In this document: positions 52,520-62,514 of the stretch, one piece after another | Layout: each line of letters opens with the position of its first letter | Position numbering within the stretch: the first letter of the stretch is position 1 | NCBI GenBank assembly: GCA_029054245.1 | Contig: JAIDFQ010000063.1 | Span: 1 to 64,000 of the forward strand | From: Lachnospiraceae bacterium | GTDB lineage: Bacteria; Bacillota; Clostridia; Lachnospirales; Lachnospiraceae | Direction: 5' to 3' | Length of the DNA stretch: 64,000 nt | Made by a program: the position numbers and the translations under genes | The notes under the pieces: generated by a model | Told to the model about the DNA's origin: nothing | Database searches by the model: none | Seen by the model: only the letters and a program-made list of their open reading frames with translations

Positions 52520-53529
52520 GGCACTATATGAACTATCACATGGTTGCCTTTTTCATGGGATTCCTCTTAGATTTGGCTTTAGGTGATCCTTATTGTTTGC
52601 CGCATCCAATCCGTTTGATTGGGAAATTGATAACAGGAAGCGAAAAAATACTTCGTGGAATGGGGATAAGAGGAAAAGATAAAAAGGCAGATAGCAACGG
52701 AAAAGCGCTTCGGCAGGGAATAGAACTTGTGCTTATTGTGATTATCAGCGTGGTGGCAGTTACATCATTTCTGCTGTTTATGGCATATTGGCTGCATCCG
52801 GTTCTGGGAGTGGCGGTGGAGTGTATTATGACTTATCAGATACTTGCAGTAAAATGTCTGAAGGCAGAGAGTATGAAAGTCTATCAATGTCTGAAAAATG
52901 GGAATCTGGAGCAGGCAAGGAAAGCTGTTTCCATGATTGTAGGAAGGGATACGGAACATCTGAATGAAGAAGACGTTGCGAAAGCGGCGATAGAAACGGT
53001 GGCGGAGAACACCTCTGACGGAGTGACCGCGCCAATGATATATCTGGCAATTGGAGGTCCGATACTTGGGTTTTTATATAAAGCAATAAACACAATGGAT
53101 TCGACGATTGGATATAAAAGTGAAAAGTACCTGTATTTCGGAAGAGCATCGGCAAAACTTGACGATTTTGTGAATTTTCTTCCGGCAAGAATCAGCGCCT
53201 GCCTTATGATTGCCGCATCTTTTTTTGCAGGCAGACATTTTTCGGGAACAGGTGCATGGACAATTTATAAAAGGGATCGAAAAAAACATGCAAGTCCCAA
53301 TTCTGCTCAGACTGAGGCGGTATGCGCCGGTGCGCTTTCTATACGGCTTGCAGGAGATGCCAGTTATTTTGGAAAAAAAGTAAAGAAACCGTATATAGGC
53401 GAGGCGGTACGAGGGGTAGAATACGAGGACATAAAACGGGCGAATCATTTGATGTACATTACTGCATGGCTGTGTGAGGTATTATGTCTGTTGGCAATGT
53501 ACGTAATAGCAATGAGCAGTGCCATCTGA
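52516..53529 (+). CDS. cbiB: adenosylcobinamide-phosphate synthase
   Basis: 337 residues, membrane protein. The N-terminal phrase LLDLALGDPYCLPHPIRLIG, the central ETVAENTSDGVTAPMIYLAI with GGPILGFLYKAINTMDSTIG, and the C-terminal HASPNSAQTEA are CbiB/CobD markers. It attaches the aminopropanol (phosphate) arm to cobyric acid. Start overlaps cobC by 4 nt. Confidence 0.95.
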   Translation: MRHYMNYHMVAFFMGFLLDLALGDPYCLPHPIRLIGKLITGSEKILRGMGIRGKDKKADSNGKALRQGIELVLIVIISVVAVTSFLLFMAYWLHPVLGVAVECIMTYQILAVKCLKAESMKVYQCLKNGNLEQARKAVSMIVGRDTEHLNEEDVAKAAIETVAENTSDGVTAPMIYLAIGGPILGFLYKAINTMDSTIGYKSEKYLYFGRASAKLDDFVNFLPARISACLMIAASFFAGRHFSGTGAWTIYKRDRKKHASPNSAQTEAVCAGALSIRLAGDASYFGKKVKKPYIGEAVRGVEYEDIKRANHLMYITAWLCEVLCLLAMYVIAMSSAI

Positions 53530-53555
53530 AAAAATGACAAACGAAAGGAGCATAG

Positions 53556-54578
53556 ATGAGCATTCATGGAGGCGATGTTTATAGAAATCATGTGGATATT
53601 GATTTTTCAATTAATGTAAATCCACTCGGCACACCACAATGTGTAAAAGAGGCGCTTCATAGGGCAGTTGAAATGTGTGGGAAATATCCTGATATGGAAG
53701 CGGAAAGATTAGGAAAGGCAGTCAGTACATTTCTTGGAGTGCCAAAGGAATATTTGCTATTCGGAAATGGGGCATCAGAACTTTTTATGGCGATTGTTCG
53801 TGGCTTAAATCCCAAAAAGGTCGTGATACCAGTGCCTTCCTTTTATGGATATGAATATGCGGCAAAATCAGTAGACAGTGAGATTATTTATTATGAGACG
53901 ACTCAGGAAAATAACTTTTGTGTGAAAGAGGATATGAACCGCATCCTGACAGAAGATGTGGATATTCTTTTTCTTGCCAATCCGGGTAATCCGATTGGAA
54001 ACCTTTTAGATATAGAGATGATGAAAAAGCTGCTCTTGCATTGCAGGGATAAAGGAATTTATGTGGTAGTAGATGAATGCTTTATTGAATTTTGCGGGAA
54101 TCAGTTTTCGTTGCTGTCTGAGTTCCGGAAATATGAACATTTGATAATTGTAAGAACTTTTACGAAAATCTTTACAATTCCGGGAGTACGCATAGGATAT
54201 CTGGTGTGTAAAAATAAGATGGTACAAACCAAAATAGCCAGACAACTCCCTGAATGGAATCTTTCCTGTTTTGCGCAGGAAGCGGGATGTATATGTGCGA
54301 AACAGGCAGAGTTTATCCTGAAAACGAAAAATTTTATTGAAAAAGAACGACAGTATATGGAAAAAGGGCTTATGCAAATAGGATTAAGGACATTTCCGTC
54401 TGTGTCGAATTTTATCACTTTATACAGTGATAAACCTTTATATGAGAAGTTGCTGAAAAGAGGAATTTTAATCAGGGATTGCAGTAATTTCAGGGGATTA
54501 GAAAAAGGTTTTTACCGTATTGCAGTAAAGAACAGAAACGAAAATAAGATGTTACTCATGACCATAGAATCTTTGTGA
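53556..54578 (+). CDS. cobD: threonine-phosphate decarboxylase (class I/II aminotransferase-like)
   Basis: 340 residues. PLP-dependent fold with HGGDVYRNHVDIDFSINVNP at the start (CobD marker), FGNGASELFMAIVRG, LANPGNPIGN, VVVDECFIEF, and the PLP lysine in RTFTKIFTIPGVRIGY. It makes (R)-1-amino-2-propanol phosphate, the substrate of CbiB. It lies 26 nt after cbiB with SD AAAGGAG. A perfect 15-bp inverted repeat spans its stop codon. Confidence 0.9.
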   Translation: MSIHGGDVYRNHVDIDFSINVNPLGTPQCVKEALHRAVEMCGKYPDMEAERLGKAVSTFLGVPKEYLLFGNGASELFMAIVRGLNPKKVVIPVPSFYGYEYAAKSVDSEIIYYETTQENNFCVKEDMNRILTEDVDILFLANPGNPIGNLLDIEMMKKLLLHCRDKGIYVVVDECFIEFCGNQFSLLSEFRKYEHLIIVRTFTKIFTIPGVRIGYLVCKNKMVQTKIARQLPEWNLSCFAQEAGCICAKQAEFILKTKNFIEKERQYMEKGLMQIGLRTFPSVSNFITLYSDKPLYEKLLKRGILIRDCSNFRGLEKGFYRIAVKNRNENKMLLMTIESL

Positions 54579-54595
54579 AGCAAAGATTCTATGGT
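54561..54595 (+). other. perfect 15-bp hairpin over the cobD stop
   Basis: ACCATAGAATCTTTG (54561-54575), loop TGAAG that includes the TGA stop, CAAAGATTCTATGGT (54581-54595). No T-run follows, so transcription probably continues into cbiC. Candidate RNA-processing or stability element. Confidence 0.65.
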
Positions 54596-54627
54596 AGGAA
54601 AATTTATAGCATTATGGGGGATGGAAC

Positions 54628-55275
54628 ATGGAACATTCTAAAATAGAATATCTGCCGCCGGAGGAAATTGAAAAGAGGAGCTTTGAGATCATTACAGAAG
54701 AACTTTTAAAGAGAAATATCATTCTTCCAAAAGAGGAAGAGTTGATTACAAAGCGGGTAATACATACCAGCGCGGACTTTGATTATGCCGAAACGCTTTG
54801 CTATTCCAAAGGAGCAGTGGAAACATTGAAAGAGTTGATAAAAAATGGAGCCGATATCGTAACAGATACTAATATGGCATTGGCAGGAATCAATAAAAAG
54901 GTGCTTGCAAAATTTGGCGGGGAGGCGCATTGTTTTATGGCAAATGACGATACCCGGCGTTTGGCGAAGCAAAGAAATGTGACACGGGCAGCGGTCAGTA
55001 TGGAAAAAGCGGCAGCAATTGAAAAACCAGTTGTTTTTGCAATCGGCAATGCGCCAACGGCTCTGATAAAGCTGTATGAAATGATGGAAAAAATGGATTG
55101 GAAGCCAGCCTTTATTATTGGCGTTCCGGTGGGATTTGTCAATGTGGAAGCGGCAAAAGAACTTGTATTGAAAACAAATATTCCATATATCATTAACAGA
55201 GGACGAAAAGGTGGAAGCAATATCGCTGCGGCAATTTGTAATGCTGTATTGTATCAACTCGAAAAAAAAATCTAA
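54628..55275 (+). CDS. cbiC: cobalt-precorrin-8 methylmutase
   Basis: 215 residues. The N-terminal PPEEIEKRSFEIITEE, and RVIHTSADFDYAETL with the catalytic histidine, then FAIGNAPTALIKLYEM and VGFVNVEAAKE are the CbiC signatures. It moves the methyl group from C11 to C12. SD ATGGGGGATGG precedes the ATG. Confidence 0.95.
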   Translation: MEHSKIEYLPPEEIEKRSFEIITEELLKRNIILPKEEELITKRVIHTSADFDYAETLCYSKGAVETLKELIKNGADIVTDTNMALAGINKKVLAKFGGEAHCFMANDDTRRLAKQRNVTRAAVSMEKAAAIEKPVVFAIGNAPTALIKLYEMMEKMDWKPAFIIGVPVGFVNVEAAKELVLKTNIPYIINRGRKGGSNIAAAICNAVLYQLEKKI

Positions 55276-55336
55276 GCCTGTAAAGTACACAGGTTAAGAT
55301 TTTCTAAGTCTCGCCTAATATGAAGGGAAAATTAAA

Positions 55337-56458
55337 ATGCGATATGGTTTTACGACTGGGAGCTGTGCGGCTGCGGCTGCAAAAGCCGCTGCTTATATGC
55401 TGCTGACAGGATTTAAAAAGATAGAAATTACAATAGAAACGCCAAAAGGGATTCCGTACAAGGCAAACGTTTTGGATATCATGCGCAGCGAAAATGAAGT
55501 AAGATGCGCGGTAGAAAAAGATGGCGGGGATGATCCCGATATTACAACAGGTACATGGATTTATGCAGAAGTTTCATATGCAGAAGAAAATGTGAAACAA
55601 GGCATTATCATTGAAGGCGGAATCGGCGTGGGGAGAGTGACAAAGCTGGGACTTGACCAGCCCGTAGGCAATGCGGCAATCAATCGCGTTCCGAGGGAGA
55701 TGATAAAAAAAGAAGTATTAGAAGTTTGCAGACTGGCGGATTATAAAGGTGGCTTGCGGATTGAGATTTCAGTGCCGGAAGGTGAAAAGCTGTGCGAACG
55801 CACGTTTAACCCAAGACTTGGCATTGTGGGCGGTATTTCCATATTGGGGACGAGTGGTATTGTAGAGCCTATGAGCAGTCAGGCGCTGATTGATACCATT
55901 CGGGTAGAACTTCGTCAAAGAAGGGCTTTAGGATATGATTATGTTGCTGTTTCGCCGGGAAATTATGGTTTGGACTTTATGAAAAAAACATATGGATATG
56001 ATTTGGACAAAAGTGTGAAATGTAGTAATTTTATCGGCGCGACGATTGATATGGCAGTAGAAATGGGATTTCAGAAAATGCTCCTGACTGGTCATATAGG
56101 CAAGCTGATCAAGGTTGCAGGTGGAATTATGAATACCCATTCCAAAGAAGCAGATTGCAGGATGGAGCTTCTTGCGGCATTTTCCGTAAAGGAGCAGTTA
56201 GAACCTTTTCAGGTAAAAAGAATATTGGAGTGTGTGACAACAGAGGAAGCAGTTTCTGTTATAGAGAAAAGCGGGAAATTGCAGCAGGTCATGGAACAGA
56301 TTGCAGAGCGTATTTGCTATTATATGAAGAATCGCGCCGGAGGAAAAATGAAAACAGATTGTATTCTGTTTTCCAATGAATATGGGGAACTGGCAAAAAG
56401 CAAGGAGGCAGAGGAATGGTTTATTTTGTTGGGGCGGGAACAGGCGCAGCAGATTTGA
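55337..56458 (+). CDS. cbiD: cobalt-precorrin-5B C1-methyltransferase
   Basis: 373 residues. RYGFTTGSCAAAAAKAAAYM at the start, then VEKDGGDDPDITTG, GVGRVTKLGLDQPVGNAAIN, and GTSGIVEPMSSQALIDTI identify CbiD. It methylates C1 and releases acetaldehyde. The C-terminal 30 residues overlap the start of the CbiF-CbiG gene, in another frame, by 43 nt. Confidence 0.95.
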   Translation: MRYGFTTGSCAAAAAKAAAYMLLTGFKKIEITIETPKGIPYKANVLDIMRSENEVRCAVEKDGGDDPDITTGTWIYAEVSYAEENVKQGIIIEGGIGVGRVTKLGLDQPVGNAAINRVPREMIKKEVLEVCRLADYKGGLRIEISVPEGEKLCERTFNPRLGIVGGISILGTSGIVEPMSSQALIDTIRVELRQRRALGYDYVAVSPGNYGLDFMKKTYGYDLDKSVKCSNFIGATIDMAVEMGFQKMLLTGHIGKLIKVAGGIMNTHSKEADCRMELLAAFSVKEQLEPFQVKRILECVTTEEAVSVIEKSGKLQQVMEQIAERICYYMKNRAGGKMKTDCILFSNEYGELAKSKEAEEWFILLGREQAQQI

Positions 56459-58260
56459 TAACAGTCAGGGGAATGCGCTTATTAGAGCAGGCAGACGTGA
56501 TTATTTTTGCAGGCTCTTTGGTGAATCCCAAACTGCTTGCATATGCAGGAAAAGATTGCGAGATACATAACAGTGCGAAACTAACATTAGAAGAAGTGAT
56601 ACAGATTATCTCCGGTGCGGAAACCGAAGGAAAAACAACTGTCCGCCTGCATACCGGAGAGCCGAGTATCTATGGTGCGGTCAGGGAACAGATGGATGAG
56701 TTGGATGCGCTGGGCATTTCTTATGAGAGCTGTCCGGGGGTAAGCGCCTGTTTTGGCGCAGCGGCATCCCTGAATCTTGAATATACATTGCCGGAAATTT
56801 CACAATCCCTGATTATTACAAGAATGGAAGGCAGAACGAAAGTGCCGGATAGGGAAAGTATTGAGAGCTTTGCAGCACATAAGGCATCTATGGCAATTTA
56901 TTTAAGTGCCGGAATGATTAAAGAATTGAGCAGACGGCTGATTAATGGGGGGTATAAGGATACTACACCGGCAGCACTTGTTTATAAGGCAACTTGGGCA
57001 GAGGAAGAAGCATACCTGTGTACGATTGGGACATTATACGATGTATCGGTAGAACATAGGATTACGAAAACAGCCCTGATATTGGTCGGAGATGCAATCG
57101 CCCATCAGCACTACGGAAAATCAAGGCTATATGCGCCGGATTTTACGACTGAGTACCGAAAACGAAAAGACGGCGTTCTTCCTAAAAGGAAAGAGATGAA
57201 ATTAAATATTATAAGTTTTACCCAAAATGGGAAAAAACTTTCAGAGCGTATTGCAAAATTGTTGGAAGGGGAATTAGAAATCGGGTTATATACAAAATGT
57301 GAGACAGGCATAAATGACGAAATTTATTCAGACATCTTATTTGTAAAAGTATCTGTTGGAGATTGGGCAAAGGAACGGATGCAGGAGCAGGACGCCTTGC
57401 TGTTTATCGGTGCCTGTGGAATTGCGGTTAGGGCAGTAGCGCCACATCTTAAGGATAAGCTGCATGATGCACCGGTGCTTGTAATGGATGAAAAAGGGAA
57501 ATATGTCATTCCGGTTTTATCAGGACATATGGGTGGTGCAAACGATCTTGCGAACCATATAGCAGAGAAAACAGGGGCAGAAGCTGTGATAACTACAGCA
57601 ACAGATCTTAATAAAAAATTTGCTGTGGATTTGTTTGCAAAAAGAAATAGCTTATATATTGCAAATAAAGATGGGATAGTTAAGGTATCATCAAAGGTAT
57701 TAGCCGGAAAAGAGATTACGATATCTATAGAGACGGGACATGAAATCACTTTCGAAGAAACAGGTGTACAGATTGTTCCATATCCGCCAACTGGATTTGT
57801 TGATGTTGTGGTTACTTCCCAAGATGATGTGTTTGACGCCTCTATTTTGTTGAAACCAAGGGAGTATGTCATTGGATTCGGCTGTAAAAAAGGAAAAAAT
57901 GTAAGTGAAATTGATCAATTTATCACAAAAATATTAATGAAAATGGACATTTCTATCATGCAGATTTTTGCCCTTTCGTCTATTTCGCAAAAGTGTGATG
58001 AACATGGGATCATCGAATGGTGTGGAAAAGAAAGAATTCCGTTTTTTACCTATACGTCAGAAGAATTGCAGGAAGTAAACGGAAATTTTACGAAGTCTCT
58101 GTTTGTTAAGGATCAGGTTGGCGTTGATAATGTTTGTGAAAGGGCGGCAGTGAAAGCCTGTGGAGAAGATGGAAAACTGATTCTTCCAAAAGTCGCGGAA
58201 AATGGGATGACAATTGCGATTGCAATGCGAGTAAAAAGGGAGGATTACGATGGCAAATAG
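56416..58260 (+). CDS. cbiF-cbiG: CbiF-CbiG fusion (precorrin-4 C11-methyltransferase and precorrin-5A hydrolase)
   Basis: 614 residues. Residues 1-250 are CbiF: VYFVGAGTGAADLITVRGMR, LHTGEPSIYGAVREQMDELD, and a tetrapyrrole methylase end. Residues 258-614 are CbiG: LNIISFTQNGKKLSERIAKL, ALLFIGACGIAVRAVAPHL, and GHMGGANDLANHIAEKTGA with the C-terminal part VIGFGCKKGKNVSEI. Fusion of two steps that follow each other (C11 methylation then lactone opening) is efficient. SD AAGGAGGCAGAGGA precedes the ATG. Confidence 0.93.
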   Translation: MVYFVGAGTGAADLITVRGMRLLEQADVIIFAGSLVNPKLLAYAGKDCEIHNSAKLTLEEVIQIISGAETEGKTTVRLHTGEPSIYGAVREQMDELDALGISYESCPGVSACFGAAASLNLEYTLPEISQSLIITRMEGRTKVPDRESIESFAAHKASMAIYLSAGMIKELSRRLINGGYKDTTPAALVYKATWAEEEAYLCTIGTLYDVSVEHRITKTALILVGDAIAHQHYGKSRLYAPDFTTEYRKRKDGVLPKRKEMKLNIISFTQNGKKLSERIAKLLEGELEIGLYTKCETGINDEIYSDILFVKVSVGDWAKERMQEQDALLFIGACGIAVRAVAPHLKDKLHDAPVLVMDEKGKYVIPVLSGHMGGANDLANHIAEKTGAEAVITTATDLNKKFAVDLFAKRNSLYIANKDGIVKVSSKVLAGKEITISIETGHEITFEETGVQIVPYPPTGFVDVVVTSQDDVFDASILLKPREYVIGFGCKKGKNVSEIDQFITKILMKMDISIMQIFALSSISQKCDEHGIIEWCGKERIPFFTYTSEELQEVNGNFTKSLFVKDQVGVDNVCERAAVKACGEDGKLILPKVAENGMTIAIAMRVKREDYDGK

Positions 58261-59011
58261 AATTTATATAGTAGGAATGGGACCGGGCAAGGAAGAAATG
58301 ATGACAGAAGAAGCATTGAATGTGTTAGACCAGTCAGATGTGATTGTTGGTTACACATTATATTTAAAGCTGCTTGGCGGACGTTTTCAGGGGAAAGAAC
58401 TGTTATCCACACCGATGCGTCAGGAGGAGGAGCGGTGCAGGCTGTGTTTTGAGGAAGCTGAAAAAGGGAAAAAAGTAGCCCTTGTATGTAGCGGTGATGC
58501 GGGAATTTATGGGATGGCGTCTTTGATGTACGAGATAGGGAAAGCATATCCGAAAACAGAACTTCATGTGATTGCAGGGATTACTGCGGCGAGCAGTGGA
58601 GCAGCAGTTCTGGGAGCGCCACTGAACCATGACTTCTGTGTCATAAGCCTGAGTGATCTGTTGACACCGTGGGAGAGGATTGAAAAAAGGTTACATGCAG
58701 CCGCAGAAGGTGATTTTGTCATTGTACTGTATAATCCGTCCAGCCATAAAAGAAAAGATTATCTTATGAGGGCATGTGATATTTTACTGCGTGGCATGGA
58801 GGGGGAACGAGTCTGCGGATATGTTGAAAATATAGGAAGAAACGGAACAAAAGTGGAAACCTGTACCTTAGAAGAGTTAAGGGGTAGGGAGGTCAATATG
58901 TTTACCACGGTATTTATTGGGGGTTCAGGAACGGAAATCATAAATGGGAAATTAATTACGAAACGAGGATATCAAATTGAAAGAAATACTGATATTTGCA
59001 GGGACAACTGA
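58250..59011 (+). CDS. cbiH: precorrin-3B C17-methyltransferase
   Basis: 253 residues. Tetrapyrrole methylase with IYIVGMGPGKEEMMTEEALN, VALVCSGDAGIYGMASLMYE, HVIAGITAASSGAAVLGAPL and CVISLSDLLTPWE, the CbiH/CobJ markers. It adds the C17 methyl and contracts the ring. It overlaps the end of cbiF-cbiG by 11 nt and the next gene by 35 nt. Confidence 0.93.
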   Translation: MANRIYIVGMGPGKEEMMTEEALNVLDQSDVIVGYTLYLKLLGGRFQGKELLSTPMRQEEERCRLCFEEAEKGKKVALVCSGDAGIYGMASLMYEIGKAYPKTELHVIAGITAASSGAAVLGAPLNHDFCVISLSDLLTPWERIEKRLHAAAEGDFVIVLYNPSSHKRKDYLMRACDILLRGMEGERVCGYVENIGRNGTKVETCTLEELRGREVNMFTTVFIGGSGTEIINGKLITKRGYQIERNTDICRDN

Positions 59012-61052
59012 AGGAAGAAAATTATCGGAATATCTTGCAGAGGCTGAAATAAATCATACAGTTTGTGTGGCAACGGAGTACGGCAAAATTGTTTTAAAAC
59101 AGAATCCCTTTGCAAAAGTACATCAGGGAAGAATGAATCAGGAACAGATAGAAAAATTCTTGAGCAATGGAAAATTTGATATTGTAGTAGATGCAACACA
59201 TCCTTTTGCCAAGGAGATTACCTATAATATACAGGCAGCATTGAAAGAACTGGGGCAGATTGGAAAATCAATTCTTTATTTAAGGCTGAAAAGAGACGGC
59301 ATTGCGGAAAGGGAAAACGACATTACCTATTTTGAAACAAATGAAGCATGTGTAAAAGCGTTGGAAGATACAGAAGGGAATATTCTACTGACTACCGGAA
59401 GTAAAGAATTGTTCAAGTATTGTGTTTCTGAACGGATAAAGCATAGATTGTATGTAAGGGTGCTTCCAAGTGTGGAAAGTCTTTCTCTTTGTATAGAACA
59501 GGGCATCTATGGAAAACAGATTATTGCGATGCAGGGACCATTTACTACAGAGATGAATGAAGCTATCATCCGCCAATATGAAATAGCTTATCTGGTAACA
59601 AAAGAAAGTGGTGTTCCCGGCGGTTATCAGGAAAAAATGAACGCCGCAAAAAGGACTGGAACGAAGGTATTTGTAATAGGCTGTCACGAAGAGGGAGAAG
59701 GGTATTCGTTCTCTGAAATATGCCAAAAACTTGAATATATGGGAGGAGAAAAATTCCAAACAAAGAATCAGATAAAAGGAAATATGGAAATAATTCTGGC
59801 AGGCATTGGTATGGGACATGCAATCGGTCTGACGAAAGAAGCAGAGAGGGCAATCGACGAAGCAGACATTTTATTAGGAGCAGAGAGAATGCTTAAGACT
59901 GCTTGCTCTAAAGCAGAAAAACATCCTTTTTATCAGGCAGAACAGATCATTCCTTACCTGCATGATATACAAAGTGGAAATTTAGTTGCGGAAAATAAGA
60001 AAGTTATGATTCTTTTTTCGGGAGATAGCGGATTTTATAGCGGGTGTCAGTCTTTATATGCGGCGCTGGAAAAAGAAATCACTGAAGGACGCTTAAAGGC
60101 AGCTTTGCGTGTTCTTCCGGGCATTTCTTCCGTGGCTTATTTGGCTTCCTGCATTGGAGAAAGCTATCAGGATGCGGCCGTTTACAGTATACATGGGAAA
60201 AAAATATGCAACCTTGCACGCCGGATTAAAAGCAGTCCCAAAACATTTCTGATTACATCCGGTGTTGAAGATATAAACCAGTTGGGAAAACTAGTGACAG
60301 ATGCAGGGATGCATAAATGCGAAATCATAACAGGGTATCAGTTATCTTATGAGGAACAGCGGGTAGAGAGACATACACCATTAGAATGTATGGAATTGAA
60401 AGAGGAAGGTTTATATACATGTTTTGTCAAAAATCCGTATGCCATGCAAAGAAGACTGACACATGGTATTGCAGATGGACAGTTTATCAGGGACAGGGTT
60501 CCTATGACAAAAGAAGAAATCAGGGAGGTTAGTATCTGCAAGCTGCGAGTAAAAGAAAAGGCGGTAGTTTATGACATTGGAAGTGGCACAGGTTCTGTTG
60601 CAATAGAAATAGCGGACATTTCTGACGATCTACAGGTGTATGCGGTGGAGCAGAATCACGAAGCGGTTTCTTTGATAGAAAAGAATAAGAAAAAGTTTGA
60701 ACTGCAAAATGTAACAGTGGTAGAGTCGGGGGCACCGGAGGGATTAGCCGGACTTCCAATGGCGACACACGCATTCATAGGAGGAAGTGATGGAAGATTA
60801 AAGGAAATAGTGATAGCACTCCGGCAAATTAATCCAAACATGAGAGTTGTGGTGAATGCTGTCAGTATGGAGACAATTTGTGAGATGAGAGAGATTTTAT
60901 CAATGGATGAAATGATAAAAGAAGAGGAGATTGTACAATTACAGGTAAGCAGAACAAAAAAAGCAGGAAATCATCATTTAATGCAGTCCGAGAATCCGGT
61001 TTGGATTTGTTCATTTGAGTTTTGTGGCGGTGAGTCTGAAAGAAAGGTATGA
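58977..61052 (+). CDS. cbiJ-cbiE-cbiT: CbiJ-CbiE-CbiT triple fusion
   Basis: 691 residues, TTG start at 58977 with GAGG 8 nt upstream. Residues 1-250 are precorrin-6A reductase (CbiJ: FAGTTEGRKLSEYLAEAEI, VVDATHPFAKEITYNI). Residues 265-470 are CbiE, the C5 methyltransferase (EIILAGIGMGHAIGLTKEAE, MILFSGDSGFYSG). Residues 490-690 are CbiT, the C15 methyltransferase and decarboxylase (YDIGSGTGSVAIEIADIS, FIGGSDGRLKEI). CbiE-CbiT fusion (CobL-like) is widespread; addition of CbiJ at the front is less common. The three steps lie next to each other in the pathway. Confidence 0.93.
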   Translation: MKEILIFAGTTEGRKLSEYLAEAEINHTVCVATEYGKIVLKQNPFAKVHQGRMNQEQIEKFLSNGKFDIVVDATHPFAKEITYNIQAALKELGQIGKSILYLRLKRDGIAERENDITYFETNEACVKALEDTEGNILLTTGSKELFKYCVSERIKHRLYVRVLPSVESLSLCIEQGIYGKQIIAMQGPFTTEMNEAIIRQYEIAYLVTKESGVPGGYQEKMNAAKRTGTKVFVIGCHEEGEGYSFSEICQKLEYMGGEKFQTKNQIKGNMEIILAGIGMGHAIGLTKEAERAIDEADILLGAERMLKTACSKAEKHPFYQAEQIIPYLHDIQSGNLVAENKKVMILFSGDSGFYSGCQSLYAALEKEITEGRLKAALRVLPGISSVAYLASCIGESYQDAAVYSIHGKKICNLARRIKSSPKTFLITSGVEDINQLGKLVTDAGMHKCEIITGYQLSYEEQRVERHTPLECMELKEEGLYTCFVKNPYAMQRRLTHGIADGQFIRDRVPMTKEEIREVSICKLRVKEKAVVYDIGSGTGSVAIEIADISDDLQVYAVEQNHEAVSLIEKNKKKFELQNVTVVESGAPEGLAGLPMATHAFIGGSDGRLKEIVIALRQINPNMRVVVNAVSMETICEMREILSMDEMIKEEEIVQLQVSRTKKAGNHHLMQSENPVWICSFEFCGGESERKV

Positions 61053-61059
61053 CATTTGT

Positions 61060-62496
61060 ATGAAAATAAAAAGAGTTATGATTGCCGCTCCTAAAAGTGG
61101 AAGTGGAAAAACGATAGTCACCTGCGCTTTGCTTCAGATATTAAAGGATTACGGATGGAAAGTGGCTTCCTATAAATGCGGACCAGATTATATCGATCCG
61201 ATGTTTCATGAAAAAATAATAGATGTTCCAGCAAAGAATCTGGACACTTTCTTTACAAATGAAGAAAAAACAAGAGAATTTTTTTATTATAGTGCAAAAA
61301 AAATGGACTTCGCAGTTTTTGAGGGTGTTATGGGGCTATATGACGGATTAGGGGGAGTTAGAGAAGAAGGATCTTCCTATCATCTTGCAGAAGTGACAAA
61401 AACACCGATTGTGCTTGTTGTGGATGCGAAGGGGATGGGACGTTCCCTTGTACCATTGATAGCAGGATTTCTTAATTATGATAAGAAACATCTGATAAAG
61501 GGCATCATACTGAACCGGATGTCAAAAGGATATTATGAAATATTAAAACCATTGATAGAGGAAGAACTGCAAACCAGATTGGTTGGATTTTTGCCGGAAA
61601 AAGAGGAACTGCATTTTGAGAGCAGGCACTTGGGACTTTTTCTGCCGGATGAAGTGAATCATATAAAAGAGAAATTACATATGGTTTCGGAACTGCTTTC
61701 AAAAACCGTTTCCATAGAGTGTATCAAAGAAATAGCAGAAAGCGCGGAAGAACTGGAATTTGATGAAACAGTGTTGAAGGAAACGGTGAACGAAAGATAT
61801 GGAGATATAGGTCATGTGAAAGCAACCAGTGACTTAATGGAAAGAGTTGCTGTCAGGGATAGCCGTCCAACGATAGCAGTGGCAAAAGATGAAGCCTTTT
61901 GCTTCTATTATGCCGATAATATTCACTTGTTGGAGGAATATGGTGCAAATATAACGTATTTTTCTCTGTTACGGGATGAAAAGCTGCCAGAAGGATGTCA
62001 TGCCCTGTTAATTGGTGGTGGATATCCGGAATTGTATGCAGATCAGCTTAGCGCAAATACGAGAATGCGCAAGGCGGTCAAAAATGCGGTGGAGAGTGAA
62101 ATGCCGATCGTGGCAGAGTGCGGCGGTTTTATGTATTTACATTCTTTTTTAAAAGATAAAGAAGGATTTTGCTATGATATGGCGGGTGTTATTCCTGCAA
62201 CCTGCTTTTATACCGAGAGACTGGTTCGTTTCGGTTACATAGAGCTTCGGGAAAAGCAAAAGCATTTTCTGCTAAATGGTGAGGGTATAAAAGGACATGA
62301 ATTTCATTATTATGACAGTACATATAATGGAAAGAATGTAATAGCAGTCAAGCCGGTGAGTGGAAAAGAATATTTCTGTATCATAGCAAATAAAACGCAG
62401 TGGATGGGATTTCCGCATTTATATTATCCGTCAAATCCTGCGTTTGCAGGAGCATTGATTGAAAAAGCCAAGAAATATAAGAAAGCAATGATATAG
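61060..62496 (+). CDS. cbiA: cobyrinic acid a,c-diamide synthase
   Basis: 478 residues from the ATG at 61060; AAAGG lies 12 nt upstream. The ATP-binding half has RVMIAAPKSGSGKTIVTCAL and YKCGPDYIDPMFHE, the amidotransferase half ALLIGGGYPELYADQLS and AECGGFMYLHS with the catalytic cysteine. It amidates the a and c side chains. CbiA follows the CbiJET gene by 7 nt. Confidence 0.95.
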   Translation: MKIKRVMIAAPKSGSGKTIVTCALLQILKDYGWKVASYKCGPDYIDPMFHEKIIDVPAKNLDTFFTNEEKTREFFYYSAKKMDFAVFEGVMGLYDGLGGVREEGSSYHLAEVTKTPIVLVVDAKGMGRSLVPLIAGFLNYDKKHLIKGIILNRMSKGYYEILKPLIEEELQTRLVGFLPEKEELHFESRHLGLFLPDEVNHIKEKLHMVSELLSKTVSIECIKEIAESAEELEFDETVLKETVNERYGDIGHVKATSDLMERVAVRDSRPTIAVAKDEAFCFYYADNIHLLEEYGANITYFSLLRDEKLPEGCHALLIGGGYPELYADQLSANTRMRKAVKNAVESEMPIVAECGGFMYLHSFLKDKEGFCYDMAGVIPATCFYTERLVRFGYIELREKQKHFLLNGEGIKGHEFHYYDSTYNGKNVIAVKPVSGKEYFCIIANKTQWMGFPHLYYPSNPAFAGALIEKAKKYKKAMI

Positions 62497-62514
62497 GAAA
62501 GGAAGTTCGTAAAA

